A stretch of 64,000 nucleotides of DNA from the NCBI RefSeq assembly GCF_000317245.1, contig NZ_AJLJ01000159.1, positions 1-64,000 of the forward strand. The letters are read 5' to 3'. Of the stretch, positions 1 to 9,272 are shown in pieces. Made by a program: the position numbers and the translations under genes. The stretch is from Fischerella muscicola SAG 1427-1 = PCC 73103. Its GTDB lineage: Bacteria; Cyanobacteriota; Cyanobacteriia; Cyanobacteriales; Nostocaceae. Every line of letters begins with the position of its first letter. Positions within the stretch are counted from its first letter, which is position 1. The notes below the pieces were generated by a model. That model worked only from the letters and a program-made list of their open reading frames with translations. It searched no databases and was not told where the DNA came from.

Positions 1-3000
1 GTACGTCCCACAAGACTAGCTACAACTGTAATTAACTCAGAAGGATCAACAGGTTTAGGCAAATGTAACTGGAAACCTGCCTGTATGGCTCGACGCCGAT
101 CTTCTGCTCTCGCATAGGCTGTTAATGCTGCTGCTGGTATTTTTCCTCCTTGTTCTTTGGAGCGCGATCGCAATTTGCGAACTAAGGAGTAACCGTCTTC
201 CTGGGGCATTCCAATGTCACTAACTAGAACATCTGGTTTCCATTCCTCAACAGCTTCTAGTGCTGCTTGCGCTGAGGCTACTGCCAGCACCTCTGCCTGA
301 TACTGTTTAAGTAAGGTGGTGAGATAATCACGTGTATCAGCTTCATCATCTACGACTAGTACACGTATACCATCTAGAAGCGATTGGGAAACAGAAAGAC
401 AATTCCCAAAAGCCTCTTGACTCTTGAGTGTAGGCTCTTGAGTGTTGAGTATTGAGTGTTGACCCTTAAGGAGGGGTAGTTTGACTGTAAATGTTGTACC
501 TTGTTCTTTTCCCAGACTTGCGACATTAATACTACCACCATGCATTTCTATTAAATGACGCACGATCGCTAAACCTAATCCCAACCCACCATGAGATCTA
601 GTACTAGAACTGTCTGCTTGTCGAAAACGATCAAATACGTAAGGTAGAAATTCAGGACTGATACCGATGCCAGTATCTTTCACCGTTATTTGGGCATAAG
701 TAGTTTCAGAAGATTCAGAAGATGCGGATAGGGAAAGAGACGGTGATGTTTGTAAAGGGGCAGAAATATTGAGACGAGGTGAGGCAGAAAATCTATCAAA
801 TAAACTCTCTGTCTTTTTATCTTCCCATGTCTTTGTTTCTTCTTTTACCAGAGATAATCCTACCTCTACTCTGCCGCCAGCAGGTGTAAACTTGATGGCA
901 TTAGATAGTAAATTCCAGACAACCTGTTGTAAGCGTTCGGCATCACCGGAAACTAGTGCGGCTTGAGAATTAAATATAGTTTGAATCTCAATATCTTTTG
1001 CTTGAGCCGCTAAATTTACTGTATCTAGAGCAGCTTCTATAATGCCTATTAAGTTGCAAGTACGTACATTTAAACGTAACTTGCCTCTGATAATACGCGA
1101 GATATCTAGTAAGTCTTCTATTAATTGGGTTTGGGTTTTGGCGTTTCTCTCTATAGTTTCTAAGGCTTTAGTGATTTGAGTTTCGTTGAGTTGGCGAGAG
1201 CGTAGCAATTGTGACCATCCGAGAATTGCATTGAGGGGCGATCGCAATTCGTGGGATAATATTGCGAGAAACTCATCTTTCATCCGGTTTGCTTCTTGTA
1301 ACTGCTCGGTTTGTTGTTGCAAAGAAGTAATTAAACGCGCTCGTTCCATAGCGATCGCTACTTGATCGCAAACTGCTTGCATCATGCCAATTTCATTTTG
1401 GCTAAATCGCCAGCGACTGCGACTGCAAAAACATAAAGTACCCAATAATTGTCCTTGGGCAATTAATGGATAACCATAATAAGTCTTAATACCAATTGCC
1501 CGCAAAAGTTCTATTTTCGGATCAGTTGATTCTTGGACATTCTCAATAGAAATGGGACGGCGTTCTTGGGCAACAGTACCACACATCCCTTGACCAATCT
1601 CTAGCAATTTTGCTGCTTGAGCGGTTTCTTCATCAATTCCGTGCCAGGAAGCTAAATGCATTACCTGGGGATTTTCAGTCACTAAAAAATTAAAGTAAAC
1701 ATCTAAACCAATTTGCTCCGCCAGTTTGTGAAACAAACCTTCAATTAATGCCACAGGCTCTTTGCTAGAAAGTAGATCACTGGCTGTACCAAATAACAGC
1801 TGTAGCCGTTTGTAACCTAAAGATAGAGCTTTTTCAACACGTTTGAGATTAGTGATATCTTGAAATGTTAATACACAAGTAGTTGGATAACCGTGCATGG
1901 CTGGTAGAGTATCTGCATAGATCAGCAAAGAGCGGATACCTGCTGGTGTATGCCAGTCTAGCTCGACTCCGTCTAAGCGTTCGCCACGGGCTACTCTGAC
2001 CCCTGGTGCTTGTTCTTCGGGAATGTGATTTCCGGCGGCGTCAGTTGAATAATAAAGAGCTTGATAATCTGCGGCTGAATCTGCTTTGGGAAATTTCCCC
2101 CCAGCAACTTCGTCAGCAGCTTTATTGGCAAAAGTAATTCGCGCTGTTCCTGGTTCGATTAATAACAGGGGTGTGGGCATGAGATTGAGTAAGTCTTCCA
2201 ACCATTTTTGTTGATTGCGGAGTGCTTCTTCTGCCTGCTTGCGGATTGTGATATCTTCAGCAAATGCCAAAATTTGATAAATTTCCCCTTTGTCATCTAA
2301 GATTGGCACATATTTAATGAGTGTGGTCAATGTGCCATCTTCAGGAAAATTAATTGTGGTTTCTGTTGTTTGAGTCGTGCGCGTTTCAACTGCTTTAAAC
2401 AGAATCGGAAGATAAAGTTGTGTGATCTCAGCCGGAAAGATTTCTTCGTCAGTACGTCCGATAACTTCCTCTTTCGCCTTACCGAGACGCTGCAAAGCCG
2501 CCGCATTGACAAATTGAAACCTTAGTTGGGCGTCATAAATGGCAAAAACATCTGGCATGTTATCAACCGCCAATCTAAATCGCTGTTCTGTTTGGAGTAG
2601 GGTTGCTTCTGTTTGCTTGCGATCGCTCAAATCTAGGATAAAGGCTACTGACTCTTGTTGTTTTTCTCCTACTAACGTATAACCTACTAAAACAGGAATA
2701 CGGCTGCCATCACGCCGAATATATTCTTTTTCGTAGGGTATGCAAGCGCCTGTTGCTTGGGCTTCAGCAATACCTTGTGCATCCAAAGGCAAATACTCTG
2801 GTGGTGTAATATCCCTCCAATTAATACCACCTGCTTGTAAATCTTCTCGTGTGTAGCCAATCATGTGCAGCAACTTGTCATTAGCCTGGTTGATACCACC
2901 GTAAATGTCACCATACAAAATGCCGATGACGTTTGAGTCTACAAAACTTTTGAGTTTTTCTGTATTTGTTTTTAGTGCTAATTTGGCGCGATCGCGTTGG

Positions 3001-3968
3001 TGACTAAGCTTTTGAATTGCTGCTGCATTTTCCCAAATCACAATTGCCAAAATTGTAATTAAAACGATTGCAAACAGGGAAATTGCAAACTCTGACTTGT
3101 ATCGTCCAGCCCTTTCTCCTTGCAGAATTAACCAGCCTGTGATTATAGGTAGTGCGATCGCGGCTATCAATAAATGACGTGCTAGCAAACCACCATCTGT
3201 TTGACTGGTGATGACTTTCATCACTCCTCGTTCTGGCTGACTCCACAGAGTACCCACACAAAGTACAATCAACCCGATGGCTGTGTGTAATGCCATTGAT
3301 GTGACATGAGGGAACATCCCGTAAAAAATCTTTACTTGATAGGCATAACCAATCAAAGCTAGTAAAGCAATCAAAATTGTGATCAAAGTGAAAATCTGAG
3401 CAAACCAATAACTGCGACGGCTTTTTGGTTTCTCTAAAAGCTCTAAAGACAAACCTACCAACAGAAAGCTCAGTGCTGTATTCACACCCATCCGTCCTGG
3501 CTGAAAAGTCAGTGGGGTTTTTGCTTTTTCGTAAAATAGCAACTGATCAATACCAAAATCCCAACCAAATAAATATTGAGTTAATGTGAGTGATGCAATT
3601 GTCAAGACAGTAAACGCACAGACTCGACCAATAATTTTGAGATGGGTTGTTGGAATAAGTAGCCACTTTGCGTCTACGTATCTACCCGTAGGGCTGGAAT
3701 GAGCGGGAGAAGTTCTCTCCCTACCTCCATCAACACTAAAAAACAAAAATAGCGATAAACCTGAGAGAAAAAAGCACAGAGCTGTATTACCTTTCATAGT
3801 CACTGTGCTGAGATAAAAGCAGTTTTTGAAAAAGTCAATATCGAACCACCAGCCAAGCATGACTGAGCAGCCGATCACTATTGCGATTATGGTTCCAGTT
3901 CGTGTAATCACTGAAGGTGAAAAGACTGAGTAAAAACCGTGCTGGAGTAAGCGGTTGACTTTTAGCAT
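1..3968 (-). CDS. Hybrid sensor histidine kinase (membrane, PAS-PAS-PAS-GAF-HisKA-HATPase-REC), 3' end outside window
   Basis: About 1,322 codons are visible; the gene leaves the window at base 1 still open. The ATG at 3968 begins MLKVNRLLQHGFYS. Residues 1-330 hold several hydrophobic segments of a membrane sensor region. Then come PAS-like blocks near 343, 467 and 590, a GAF domain near 720-870, the phospho-acceptor block HELRSPLNAILGW near 908, an ATPase domain with N box NLLSNAIKF and glycine boxes DTGIGIS and GGLGLGLAI, and a receiver domain from about 1200 (RVLVVDDEAD, phospho-Asp in SDIGMP, Lys in LPKPVDP). All kinase and receiver residues look intact. Signal and output are unknown; further receiver or output domains may follow outside the window. 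Confidence 0.93.
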   Translation of the reverse strand, partial: MLKVNRLLQHGFYSVFSPSVITRTGTIIAIVIGCSVMLGWWFDIDFFKNCFYLSTVTMKGNTALCFFLSGLSLFLFFSVDGGRERTSPAHSSPTGRYVDAKWLLIPTTHLKIIGRVCAFTVLTIASLTLTQYLFGWDFGIDQLLFYEKAKTPLTFQPGRMGVNTALSFLLVGLSLELLEKPKSRRSYWFAQIFTLITILIALLALIGYAYQVKIFYGMFPHVTSMALHTAIGLIVLCVGTLWSQPERGVMKVITSQTDGGLLARHLLIAAIALPIITGWLILQGERAGRYKSEFAISLFAIVLITILAIVIWENAAAIQKLSHQRDRAKLALKTNTEKLKSFVDSNVIGILYGDIYGGINQANDKLLHMIGYTREDLQAGGINWRDITPPEYLPLDAQGIAEAQATGACIPYEKEYIRRDGSRIPVLVGYTLVGEKQQESVAFILDLSDRKQTEATLLQTEQRFRLAVDNMPDVFAIYDAQLRFQFVNAAALQRLGKAKEEVIGRTDEEIFPAEITQLYLPILFKAVETRTTQTTETTINFPEDGTLTTLIKYVPILDDKGEIYQILAFAEDITIRKQAEEALRNQQKWLEDLLNLMPTPLLLIEPGTARITFANKAADEVAGGKFPKADSAADYQALYYSTDAAGNHIPEEQAPGVRVARGERLDGVELDWHTPAGIRSLLIYADTLPAMHGYPTTCVLTFQDITNLKRVEKALSLGYKRLQLLFGTASDLLSSKEPVALIEGLFHKLAEQIGLDVYFNFLVTENPQVMHLASWHGIDEETAQAAKLLEIGQGMCGTVAQERRPISIENVQESTDPKIELLRAIGIKTYYGYPLIAQGQLLGTLCFCSRSRWRFSQNEIGMMQAVCDQVAIAMERARLITSLQQQTEQLQEANRMKDEFLAILSHELRSPLNAILGWSQLLRSRQLNETQITKALETIERNAKTQTQLIEDLLDISRIIRGKLRLNVRTCNLIGIIEAALDTVNLAAQAKDIEIQTIFNSQAALVSGDAERLQQVVWNLLSNAIKFTPAGGRVEVGLSLVKEETKTWEDKKTESLFDRFSASPRLNISAPLQTSPSLSLSASSESSETTYAQITVKDTGIGISPEFLPYVFDRFRQADSSSTRSHGGLGLGLAIVRHLIEMHGGSINVASLGKEQGTTFTVKLPLLKGQHSILNTQEPTLKSQEAFGNCLSVSQSLLDGIRVLVVDDEADTRDYLTTLLKQYQAEVLAVASAQAALEAVEEWKPDVLVSDIGMPQEDGYSLVRKLRSRSKEQGGKIPAAALTAYARAEDRRRAIQAGFQLHLPKPVDPSELITVVASLVGR

Positions 3969-4029
3969 TGAAAGTGTTTCAAATGCGTTGATCGATAGCA
4001 GTAAATTTGAAGACGGATTGCAAATCAGT

Positions 4030-4155
4030 ACTAGTGGTCTATGTCATTAATTTTGCAAGGTTTGTAGTGAGCGATTTATCGCTCAATTTCAAGGGCTAAA
4101 GCCCCTAACTACAAACTTTCACAACTTATCAAAATTAATGGGACAGACCACTAGT
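4030..4155. repeat. MITE-like palindromic element, ACTAGT family, copy 1
   Basis: The 126-bp segment begins and ends with ACTAGT. Its two ends form an inverted repeat of about 26 bp (ACTAGTGGTCT.TG..CATTAATTTTG with few mismatches). The centre carries smaller hairpins such as GAGCGATTTATCGCTC and GGGGCT/AGCCCC. There is no coding capacity. The right ACTAGT is shared with the next copy. Confidence 0.7.
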
Positions 4156-4260
4156 ACTCTGTCTCATTAGTTCTGAGAGGTTATAGATCCCCGACTTCTT
4201 TAAGAAGTCGGGGATCTGAACACCCACGACCCATCAAAATTAATGACATGAACCACTAGT
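4150..4260. repeat. MITE-like palindromic element, ACTAGT family, copy 2
   Basis: Abuts copy 1 and shares its ACTAGT. The ends are inverted repeats (ACTAGT......TGTCATTA.TT.TGA). The centre is a long hairpin, GATCCCCGACTTCTT paired with AAGAAGTCGGGGATC. The same hairpin recurs near 62.7 kb, so this is a dispersed family. Confidence 0.7.
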
Positions 4261-4280
4261 ACTCTGGGAAAAAGTTTAAG

Positions 4281-4458
4281 GGGAAGCATCCCAATTTTTT
4301 CAATATACCGCGCTTGGGTTTAAACCTTGAACTACTAGCACAAGTCATCTTTATACGACTCAAACAAATCAAACAGTTAGTTGGTTGAAGCAGACTTTTA
4401 GCTATGAGACTGCGATTTGAATCGCAGGCGGGTTTTGTTGAACATTTGGGATGCTCCC
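4281..4458. repeat. Second inverted-repeat element (GCATCCCAA ends)
   Basis: The 178-bp segment is bounded by GGGAAGCATCCCAA and TTGGGATGCTCCC, an imperfect inverted repeat, with a small internal hairpin CTGCGATTTGAATCGCAG. No reading frame in it looks like a gene. The rest of the space up to 4743 is A+T-rich and holds nothing I recognise. Confidence 0.45.
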
Positions 4459-4743
4459 GGTTAAAGGTGAAGGAGTAACAGATAAATAACCGTCCCTTTC
4501 CCCTAATCTCCACAGAGGGTTATGAGTTTCCCTCAACTGAAAAGTGTCGGGTGTGGTATTGAATGAAAGTTCTCTTTCTAATTGTATATTTCCAACAAGA
4601 TGCAATAGATGACTAATGTAATATGTGAATATATTAGATTTTTTTGAATCTATCTTTATACAGATTTTTCTAATTAAGCAAAAAATTATTAATGCTTTGC
4701 AGGACTCAGCTTCTCCTAGAGTAAGGTTAGTTCGCCCCTACTT

Positions 4744-5514
4744 TTAGAAAAATAATTTAAATCGCGCTAGCAAGCTTTCAATTGTTGGTAGCAAAATTTC
4801 ATTTAATTCTAGAGTATCTTGAAATTGTAAAATTTGTGTAGGTGGTAAATCAAAAGGAAACTGTCCTGGAAAATCAGGGCGCTGCATTTGCGCTAGTAAA
4901 ATTTGCTCAGATCTTTTGCTGCTAATTGCATAGCCAATTTCCACACAAACGCTTGGACTAGGAATTAATTGAGCAGTTTGTTTACCTTCTATATTAGCAA
5001 TAGGTGTGGTATCTGCAATGAACAACAAACTTCTACGAATTTTTCGCATCATAGTGCTTCCTAGTCGTAGAGGAGCCTCTTGAGGACGGTGAGATTCTAC
5101 TAATTTTAAAGGCAGACGCGATCGCAAGTTCAATTTTTCCACGTTTACTAATAATGCTTCTCGCAATGCATCCGTTGCTGGTGCATATTCTGTCTGATAA
5201 CAAAAAAATATTGTCGGTTCTAATTGTGCTAAAATTGACTGTTTAGTAAAATAAATCTCGTGACTAATCAAGTCAATATTAGCCACACAATAGCCACCAC
5301 TACCTTCTATATAAAATTCAATATTTTCCCCTTCTAGATAACGACCAAACCAAGTTGATTTCCTGATAGCTTCGCTGTCTTCTAAAAAATCTGCTCTTAG
5401 CCCCGATTTCAGCAGACTCTTTTTGTTGAGGCGAATATCCGGTGGGCGTTTTTCCAGTTCTTGTATCGGCTCGTAATTTTCAAGATACCATGCCCTAAGA
5501 GCAATTATTGACAT
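4744..5514 (-). CDS. TIR-like / nucleoside deoxyribosyltransferase-like domain protein
   Basis: This is a 256-residue protein. Residues 1-95 match nothing I know. Residues 100-232 follow the pattern of TIR-like and nucleoside 2-deoxyribosyltransferase-like folds: a first strand TIFFCYQTEY, a helix, the strand SLLFIADTTP (162-171), then PSPSVCVEIGYAI (186-198) with Glu192 in the usual catalytic position, a strand QILLAQM, and PFDLPP (220-225). In known families such domains cleave N-glycosidic bonds (NAD+ or nucleotides) or bind nucleotides; activity here is inference. It stands alone, flanked by repeats upstream and downstream, with no obvious partner. A plain metabolic or structural role remains possible. 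Confidence 0.6.
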   Translation of the reverse strand: MSIIALRAWYLENYEPIQELEKRPPDIRLNKKSLLKSGLRADFLEDSEAIRKSTWFGRYLEGENIEFYIEGSGGYCVANIDLISHEIYFTKQSILAQLEPTIFFCYQTEYAPATDALREALLVNVEKLNLRSRLPLKLVESHRPQEAPLRLGSTMMRKIRRSLLFIADTTPIANIEGKQTAQLIPSPSVCVEIGYAISSKRSEQILLAQMQRPDFPGQFPFDLPPTQILQFQDTLELNEILLPTIESLLARFKLFF

Positions 5515-5807
5515 AAGGCGCTATTTCAAATATTTCAAATGTCTCGTGCGATTCCACTTCGTACCAGCTTACACCTAGTCGTTCAAAATGGGGAAAGGTT
5601 ATACCATTTTGGATTTTGGATTTTAGATTTTGGATTGGGTAACTCTTTGGTGCATGAGATTTATGTCAGTCTATCTGTCGCATTCTTTTTTCAAATTGGT
5701 ATTAAGGGCAGAAAAAAAGACTGATTAATTGTACTGTTTTACCCTTGCCCTTTTCTGAGTCAAGACCAGTCTATTTTTGGGTTTGTGAAATACTAGGTGC
5801 GTTTCAA
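5515..5807. other. Intergenic stretch with short TTTTGGA tandem repeats
   Basis: Bases 5607-5639 are a run of the 7-bp unit TTTTGGA and variants, a repeat type seen at several other places in this window. A short open frame crosses it but its product only reflects the repeat. Nothing else is recognised. Confidence 0.5.
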
Positions 5808-5978
5808 AAACAACAACACCTAAGCAACTAATAGCTGAGTTATTTCCTCTCATCGTTAATTCTAGCCGGGGATGTACTGGGTGAATCACCTTTTGACTTC
5901 AGTAAAGTCAATCAGTTACAGTGCCCCCTTTTTTCCACTATGAGGAAATATCGCTTTTAGAGTTAGGTGTTGTTGTTT
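5808..5978. ncRNA. Candidate structured RNA, about 171 nt, 6S-like architecture
   Basis: The ends pair perfectly over 16 bp (5808-5823 with 5963-5978; AACAACAACACCTAA and its complement). A second perfect helix pairs 5841-5849 (TATTTCCTC) with 5942-5950. A large internal loop of about 18 and 13 nt follows, then short helices GGGG/CCCC and ACTG/CAGT (5876-5879 with 5919-5922), ending in two hairpins at 5880-5890 and 5893-5911. A long rod with a central bubble and a length near 180 nt is how bacterial 6S RNA looks. Read on the minus strand the last helix is followed by a T run, which suggests that strand. I could not find a convincing promoter. A palindromic repeat is the alternative. Confidence 0.4.
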
Positions 5979-6529
5979 GATAACGAGACAGATTGAGTTT
6001 CAACAGCGTCTTTACCTCTTTTTTAGTTTACTCATCTAGCTGTTTTATCTGCCAGGGAAGCTTTGTTTGCTTCAACTATTAAATTAGCACTATCTAGAGA
6101 AGGGTGTGTTTGTTTGAAACTAAACTTTACTTTTGAAATAAAAAGTCAATATTTAATCTTCAAGAGCTTTTTAATAGAATATCTTTATCAACAGAGTATA
6201 TATACAAAACTAGAGAAAAATAGTTTATAAGTCTTATATTTTTCATATTTTATGAGTATTGACTCATAAAATATGAACTTATCAAAATAAAATTATTGTT
6301 AAAGGTTAGTGGTTGGTCAATCGTCAATTATCAAGGGTAATTAGACATCAAAATTGGTCATTGCTTATTCTCCTTTGTCCCCACGTCTGGCTGCTTCCTT
6401 GTCCCTCCAACCGGGAACCCTCACTAGGATAACAAGCGTCATAGTCTCAACTGTGGTTTCTTCACTCTTCCCATTCGGGCAGTGCGTAGTCCAAAATGGG
6501 TTGCATGTGTTTCAAATGATTCAAACAGT
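5979..6529. other. A+T-rich intergenic region with one long perfect hairpin
   Basis: The region holds a 16-bp perfect stem with a 4-base loop at 6242-6277 (TTCATATTTTATGAGT and its complement), which could be a terminator or a processed RNA end. Bases 6354-6529 can be read as open frame but show no protein-like signal before the ATG at 6530. Confidence 0.4.
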
Positions 6530-6778
6530 ATGCCTAGAACTCCTAATGAATACGCAGTACACTTACTAATGGAAAGTGGTCATCGGGAAGAGGTGCGGTT
6601 TCCGACAATTCAGGATTTTCAAAAATGGTATAGTGGCGAACTGATGCCAAAATCCGCCTCAGATGATTTTATAAACGTGCCGATCAAAAATATTCAAGGT
6701 GAATACATGGTTGTGCGTCCCTTGCGGATTGTGGCCATTCGTGTGGAACCACTTTTTAGCTCTAGTGTGGAAAGATAG
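6530..6778 (+). CDS. Small conserved-looking protein, 82 aa, upstream of mltA
   Basis: The frame stays open upstream to 6482, but the protein-like part begins at ATG 6530 (MPRTPNEYAVHLLMESG). It is a soluble, mixed alpha/beta-looking product without signal peptide, Cys pairs or a known motif (RFPTIQDFQKWY, INVPIKNIQGEYMVVRP). It ends 13 bases before mltA on the same strand, so the two are probably cotranscribed. No clear Shine-Dalgarno sequence precedes it. The function is unknown. Confidence 0.65.
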   Translation: MPRTPNEYAVHLLMESGHREEVRFPTIQDFQKWYSGELMPKSASDDFINVPIKNIQGEYMVVRPLRIVAIRVEPLFSSSVER

Positions 6779-6791
6779 ATTTACATAAATC

Positions 6792-8051
6792 ATGAGAAAA
6801 ACGCTTGCTTTGGTTTCCTTGAGTTTAGGAATTAGCTTTGTAAATCCTGTTTTCTCTGGGTTGGCTCAGATACCTATCCCGATTAATGTACCGCCTTTGC
6901 CATTGCCACCAACCAACTCCACCGAACCCTTACCACCACCAGAGTTATCACCGCCACTAAAACTGGTAACTTTAGGTACTGATTGTAAACCTATTCATGA
7001 ATGCTTGGGTTGGGATGAACAACTTTGGAGTGGAAAGAGCAAACGAGGCGATCGCAAAGCAATGTTGGCATCTATTGACAACAGTTTACGTTATCTGACA
7101 ACAGAGAAGGCACGAGCAGCGTATCAAAATTATCCTATCTCTGAAATCACCCTTGCTCGCGTCCGTCGTAGCTTGCTGCGTTTTCGTGAGTTGGTGGTTA
7201 GCTCTAAATCACCAGCTCAACTGCAAGCAGCTGTACGTCGAGAATTTGATTTTTATCAATCAGTTGGCAATGACGGTAATGGTGCTGTCAAATTTACTGC
7301 CTACTACGAGCCAGTTTATACTGCCAGTAGAGTTCGCACTTCAGTATATAAATATCCTCTTTATCGACTACCGCCCGATATTGACACATGGGTAAAACCA
7401 CATCCCAAACGTCTAGATTTAGAAGGAAAAGATGGTTTATTGGGTGATAAAAGTCAATTACACGGCTTGGAATTATTTTGGTTTCGCGATCGCCTAGATG
7501 CATATCTAGTACATATCCAAGGTTCTGCCCAGCTAAGATTAACGAATGGAAAAAGAACCTCTGTTGGCTACGCCGGAGGGACTGATTATCCTTGGACTAG
7601 TATCGGCAAAGAACTAGCTAAAGATGGCAAGTTACCTTTACAAGGTTTAACAATGCCTACTCTCATCACATTCTTCCACCAGAATCCCAAAGAGATGAAT
7701 AGTTATCTACCACGGTGGGAACGTTTCGTTTTTTTCAAGGACACTGGTGGTACACCTGCAACTGGCAGTATTGGTGTACCAGTTACACCAGAACGTTCCA
7801 TCGCCACAGATAAATCTCTCATGCCACCGGGGGCGCTAGCAATAATTAATAACTCATTTCCTTATCCTACTGGAAAGGGAACACTAGTTAAACGCCGAGT
7901 CAGCCGCTTCGTTCTCGACCAAGATACAGGTAGCGCCATCAAAGGCCCAGGACGGGTAGATTATTTTATGGGAACTGGTAAATTAGCAGGCGATCGCGCC
8001 GGAATTACGGGTGGTAATGGTACTCTATATTATTTGTTATTGAAGGAGTAA
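6792..8051 (+). CDS. mltA: MltA-type membrane-bound lytic murein transglycosylase
   Basis: A 419-residue protein with an N-terminal signal sequence (MRKTLALVSLSLGISFVNP, cleavage probably after GLAQ region), then a Pro-rich linker (residues 30-60) and the MltA domain. FTAYYEPVYTASR, LFWFRDRLDAYLVHIQGSAQLRL and VGYAGGTDYPWTSIG are typical of the family. The C-terminal 3D segment (DQDTGSAIKGPGRVDYFMGTG) supplies the conserved aspartates. The enzyme cleaves peptidoglycan between MurNAc and GlcNAc giving 1,6-anhydro ends, acting in the periplasm or at the outer membrane. No lipobox Cys is obvious, unlike E. coli MltA. Next to lpxD, it forms a small envelope cluster. Confidence 0.92.
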   Translation: MRKTLALVSLSLGISFVNPVFSGLAQIPIPINVPPLPLPPTNSTEPLPPPELSPPLKLVTLGTDCKPIHECLGWDEQLWSGKSKRGDRKAMLASIDNSLRYLTTEKARAAYQNYPISEITLARVRRSLLRFRELVVSSKSPAQLQAAVRREFDFYQSVGNDGNGAVKFTAYYEPVYTASRVRTSVYKYPLYRLPPDIDTWVKPHPKRLDLEGKDGLLGDKSQLHGLELFWFRDRLDAYLVHIQGSAQLRLTNGKRTSVGYAGGTDYPWTSIGKELAKDGKLPLQGLTMPTLITFFHQNPKEMNSYLPRWERFVFFKDTGGTPATGSIGVPVTPERSIATDKSLMPPGALAIINNSFPYPTGKGTLVKRRVSRFVLDQDTGSAIKGPGRVDYFMGTGKLAGDRAGITGGNGTLYYLLLKE

Positions 8052-8200
8052 TGGGGATTGGGGAAAGGGGATCGGGGAAAGGGGATCGGGGAAAGGGGAG
8101 ATAACAGAGAATAATTTAATACCCATCCCCAATTCCCAATCCCCAATTCCCAATCCCCTTTCCCCGTTCGCGAAGCGTCTCCGTAAGGAGAATCCCCTTT
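8052..8200. repeat. G-rich and C-rich low-complexity repeats, mutually complementary
   Basis: Bases 8052-8099 repeat GGGGAAAGGGGATC-type units; bases 8121-8200 repeat CCCCAATTCCCAAT-type units ending in CCCCTTTCCCC. The two halves are roughly complementary and could fold into a long hairpin between mltA and lpxD. A GCGAAGCGTCTCCGTAAGGAGAA-like motif, common in such cyanobacterial spacers, follows. Confidence 0.55.
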
Positions 8201-8225
8201 TTTAATATGAGGACTATTTACCACT

Positions 8226-9272
8226 ATGAAATTTAGCGATATACTGGCGAAACTTGGTGATGCTGCTGCCTCCAATAGTCTTGATTTCGACAAAGACAAT
8301 AATCCAGAAATTGTTGGGATAGCAGCAGTTGATGAAGCTACAAGCGGAACTCTTAGTTATATTGAAGGGCCAAAATTTGCCGCAATGGTAGGTAAGACTA
8401 GTGCAAGCGCTTTAATTTTGCCCAAAAATGAAGCACTACAAGCACAAGCACAAGAACGTGGTATTGCTTGGATTGCTACTCCAGAACCAAAGCTAATCTT
8501 TGCAAGAACTCTGAAATTTTTCTACCAACCTTGGCGTCCGACTCCAGAGATTCATCCCACTGCTGTAATTAGTCCGAATGCGAAAATTGGCAATGATGTT
8601 TACATTGGCCCTCATGTTGTAGTTCATGATGGAGTAGAAATTGGTCATGGTGCATATATTCATGCCAATGCTGTGATTTATCCTGATGCCAAGATAGGCG
8701 ATCGCACAACTTTACATGCTAACTGCACAATCCACGAACGTACTCTCATTGGTGCAGATTGTGAAATTCACAGTGGTGCTGTCATTGGTGCGGAAGGATT
8801 TGGCTTTGTACCGACTGCAACTGGTTGGTTGAAAGTTGAACAATCTGGTTATACAGTTTTGGAAGATGGTGTTGTAGTTGGCTGTAACAGCGCCATTGAT
8901 CGTCCCGCAGTCGGTGAAACACGGGTTGGTCGCTATACAATTATTGATAATTTAGTACAAATTGGTCACGGTTGCCAAATTGGTGCAGGTTGTGCGTTAG
9001 CAGGTCAAGCCGGAATTGCAGGAGGCGTAGTACTTGGTAATCGCGTCATTTTGGCAGGACAATCAGGAATTGCCAACCAAGTGAAAATCGGTGATGGTGC
9101 GATCGCTTCTGCGAAAGCTGGAATTCACAGCGATGTAGCACCAGGAGAAATTGTCTCTGGTCTTCCCGCCGTACCCCACAAACAGTTTGTGAAAGTATCT
9201 GCTATTTTAAATCGCTTACCTGATATGTATCAAACATTGAAACAATTGCAACGACAAATGAAACAAAAATAA
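8226..9272 (+). CDS. lpxD: UDP-3-O-acylglucosamine N-acyltransferase (LpxD)
   Basis: A 348-residue protein. The first ~100 residues form the uridine-binding LpxD N-terminal domain; from about 105 the left-handed beta helix starts (HPTAVISPNAKIGNDVYIGPHVVVHDG and many further hexapeptide repeats), with the catalytic-type His in DNLVQIGHGCQIGAG and the C-terminal helical extension (LPDMYQTLKQLQRQMK) of the family. It adds the second acyl chain in lipid A synthesis (UDP-3-O-acyl-GlcN to the diacyl product) in the cytoplasm. Length is normal. Other lpx genes are not in the window. Confidence 0.93.
   Translation: MKFSDILAKLGDAAASNSLDFDKDNNPEIVGIAAVDEATSGTLSYIEGPKFAAMVGKTSASALILPKNEALQAQAQERGIAWIATPEPKLIFARTLKFFYQPWRPTPEIHPTAVISPNAKIGNDVYIGPHVVVHDGVEIGHGAYIHANAVIYPDAKIGDRTTLHANCTIHERTLIGADCEIHSGAVIGAEGFGFVPTATGWLKVEQSGYTVLEDGVVVGCNSAIDRPAVGETRVGRYTIIDNLVQIGHGCQIGAGCALAGQAGIAGGVVLGNRVILAGQSGIANQVKIGDGAIASAKAGIHSDVAPGEIVSGLPAVPHKQFVKVSAILNRLPDMYQTLKQLQRQMKQK

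Noticed and set aside
769..966. Plus-strand open frame inside the hybrid kinase gene
   Set aside because: Antisense shadow of the kinase; no protein features.
5539..5724. 61-residue plus-strand open frame upstream of the structured segment
   Set aside because: Mostly a translation of TTTTGGA repeats; no ribosome site or conserved feature.
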